The notes beneath the pieces were generated by a model. It searched no databases and was not told the DNA's origin. It worked only from the letters and a program-made list of their open reading frames with translations. 6,667 bases of DNA from NCBI GenBank assembly GCA_018262385.1, contig JAGSPQ010000200.1, forward strand, positions 1-6,667. Reading direction: 5' to 3'. Source of the stretch: Myxococcaceae bacterium (GTDB lineage Bacteria; Myxococcota; Myxococcia; Myxococcales; Myxococcaceae). This document shows, piece after piece, positions 5,779 through 6,667 of this stretch (positions within the stretch are counted from its first letter, which is position 1; each line of letters begins with the position of its first letter). The position numbers were made by a program, and so were the translations under genes.

Positions 5779-5879
5779 GGGGCCTGGAGGGGGGCACCCC
5801 TATAGCTTTGTTGTTCTCTCGCCGCACTGCGCCGTGTTAAGCGCCGCGGCACTTTTCTCCCGCAAGGAACATGAACCCT
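5779..5879. promoter_or_regulatory. Divergent intergenic region between the AarF-family gene and hppA
   Basis: This 101-base region must carry both promoters. CTATAG at 5800-5805 gives TATAGG on the minus strand (5799-5804), which would start the AarF-family transcript with a leader of about 13 bases. For hppA, TTGTTC (5811-5816) and TGTTAA (5835-5840) sit 18 bases apart as a weak -35/-10 candidate. The stretch 5801-5820 is less GC-rich than its surroundings, as expected for a promoter. Both assignments are tentative. Confidence 0.35.
5864..5869 (+). promoter_or_regulatory. hppA ribosome-binding site, deciding the second ATG
   Basis: AAGGAA at 5864-5869 is the best Shine-Dalgarno match here. 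In-frame ATGs occur at 5871 and 5880. The site is one base from the first and ten bases from the second, so ATG 5880 is the better start. That choice also gives a cleaner export signal beginning MKPSR. Confidence 0.6.

Positions 5880-6667
<788 letters not shown>

Noticed and set aside
4261..5805. 514-codon plus-strand open frame opposite the AarF-family gene
   Set aside because: It is a mirror of a gene with intact KxGQ, HADPHPGN and DFG motifs; the translation is His/Arg/Leu-rich shadow.

Overview
The window is a strongly GC-rich stretch of bacterial chromosome with G/C-dominated third codon positions, GTG as well as ATG starts, and long antisense open frames that are composition artefacts. 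The gene content (DeoC with an N-terminal extension, a ComEC-like metallo-beta-lactamase protein, an AarF/UbiB-family protein, a membrane pyrophosphatase) would fit a myxobacterium or a related high-GC lineage. This taxonomic guess is inference from composition and gene style, not from a marker gene. I see no insertion sequence, CRISPR array, rRNA, tRNA or phage gene.

Layout: (1) 1-1537, minus strand, the first ~512 codons of a PGM2/PmmB-type phospho-sugar mutase whose C-terminal domain lies beyond the left edge. (2) 1616-2512, minus strand, deoC, directly upstream of the mutase and probably in the same operon. (3) 2568-3809, plus strand, an exported ComEC-C-terminus-like metallo-beta-lactamase-fold protein with a degraded metal site and a degraded Ada-like zinc finger at its end. 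(4) 3810-4467, about 650 bases without a credible gene, rich in hairpins and holding a 23-base imperfect direct repeat. (5) 4468-5778, minus strand, an AarF/UbiB/ABC1-family atypical kinase. (6) 5880 to the right edge, plus strand, the N-terminal 262 codons of a membrane-bound ion-pumping pyrophosphatase (hppA).

How the genes may work together: deoC and the mutase form a coherent pair for nucleoside-sugar breakdown. The mutase would make (deoxy)ribose-5-phosphate from the 1-phosphate, and DeoC would cleave deoxyribose-5-phosphate to glyceraldehyde-3-phosphate and acetaldehyde. The other three genes stand alone, with no obvious pathway link. Two divergent gene pairs (deoC/ComEC-like and the AarF gene/hppA) are separated by short intergenic regions, and both regions contain the same 8-mer CCCTATAG.

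Most of the window is housekeeping. The points most worth a second look are the N-terminal amphipathic helix plus cysteine cluster on DeoC (resembling a microcompartment-targeting peptide, although no shell gene is present here), the apparent pseudoenzyme state of the ComEC-like protein, the divergent substrate loop of the pyrophosphatase, and the unexplained structured gap at 3860-4428.
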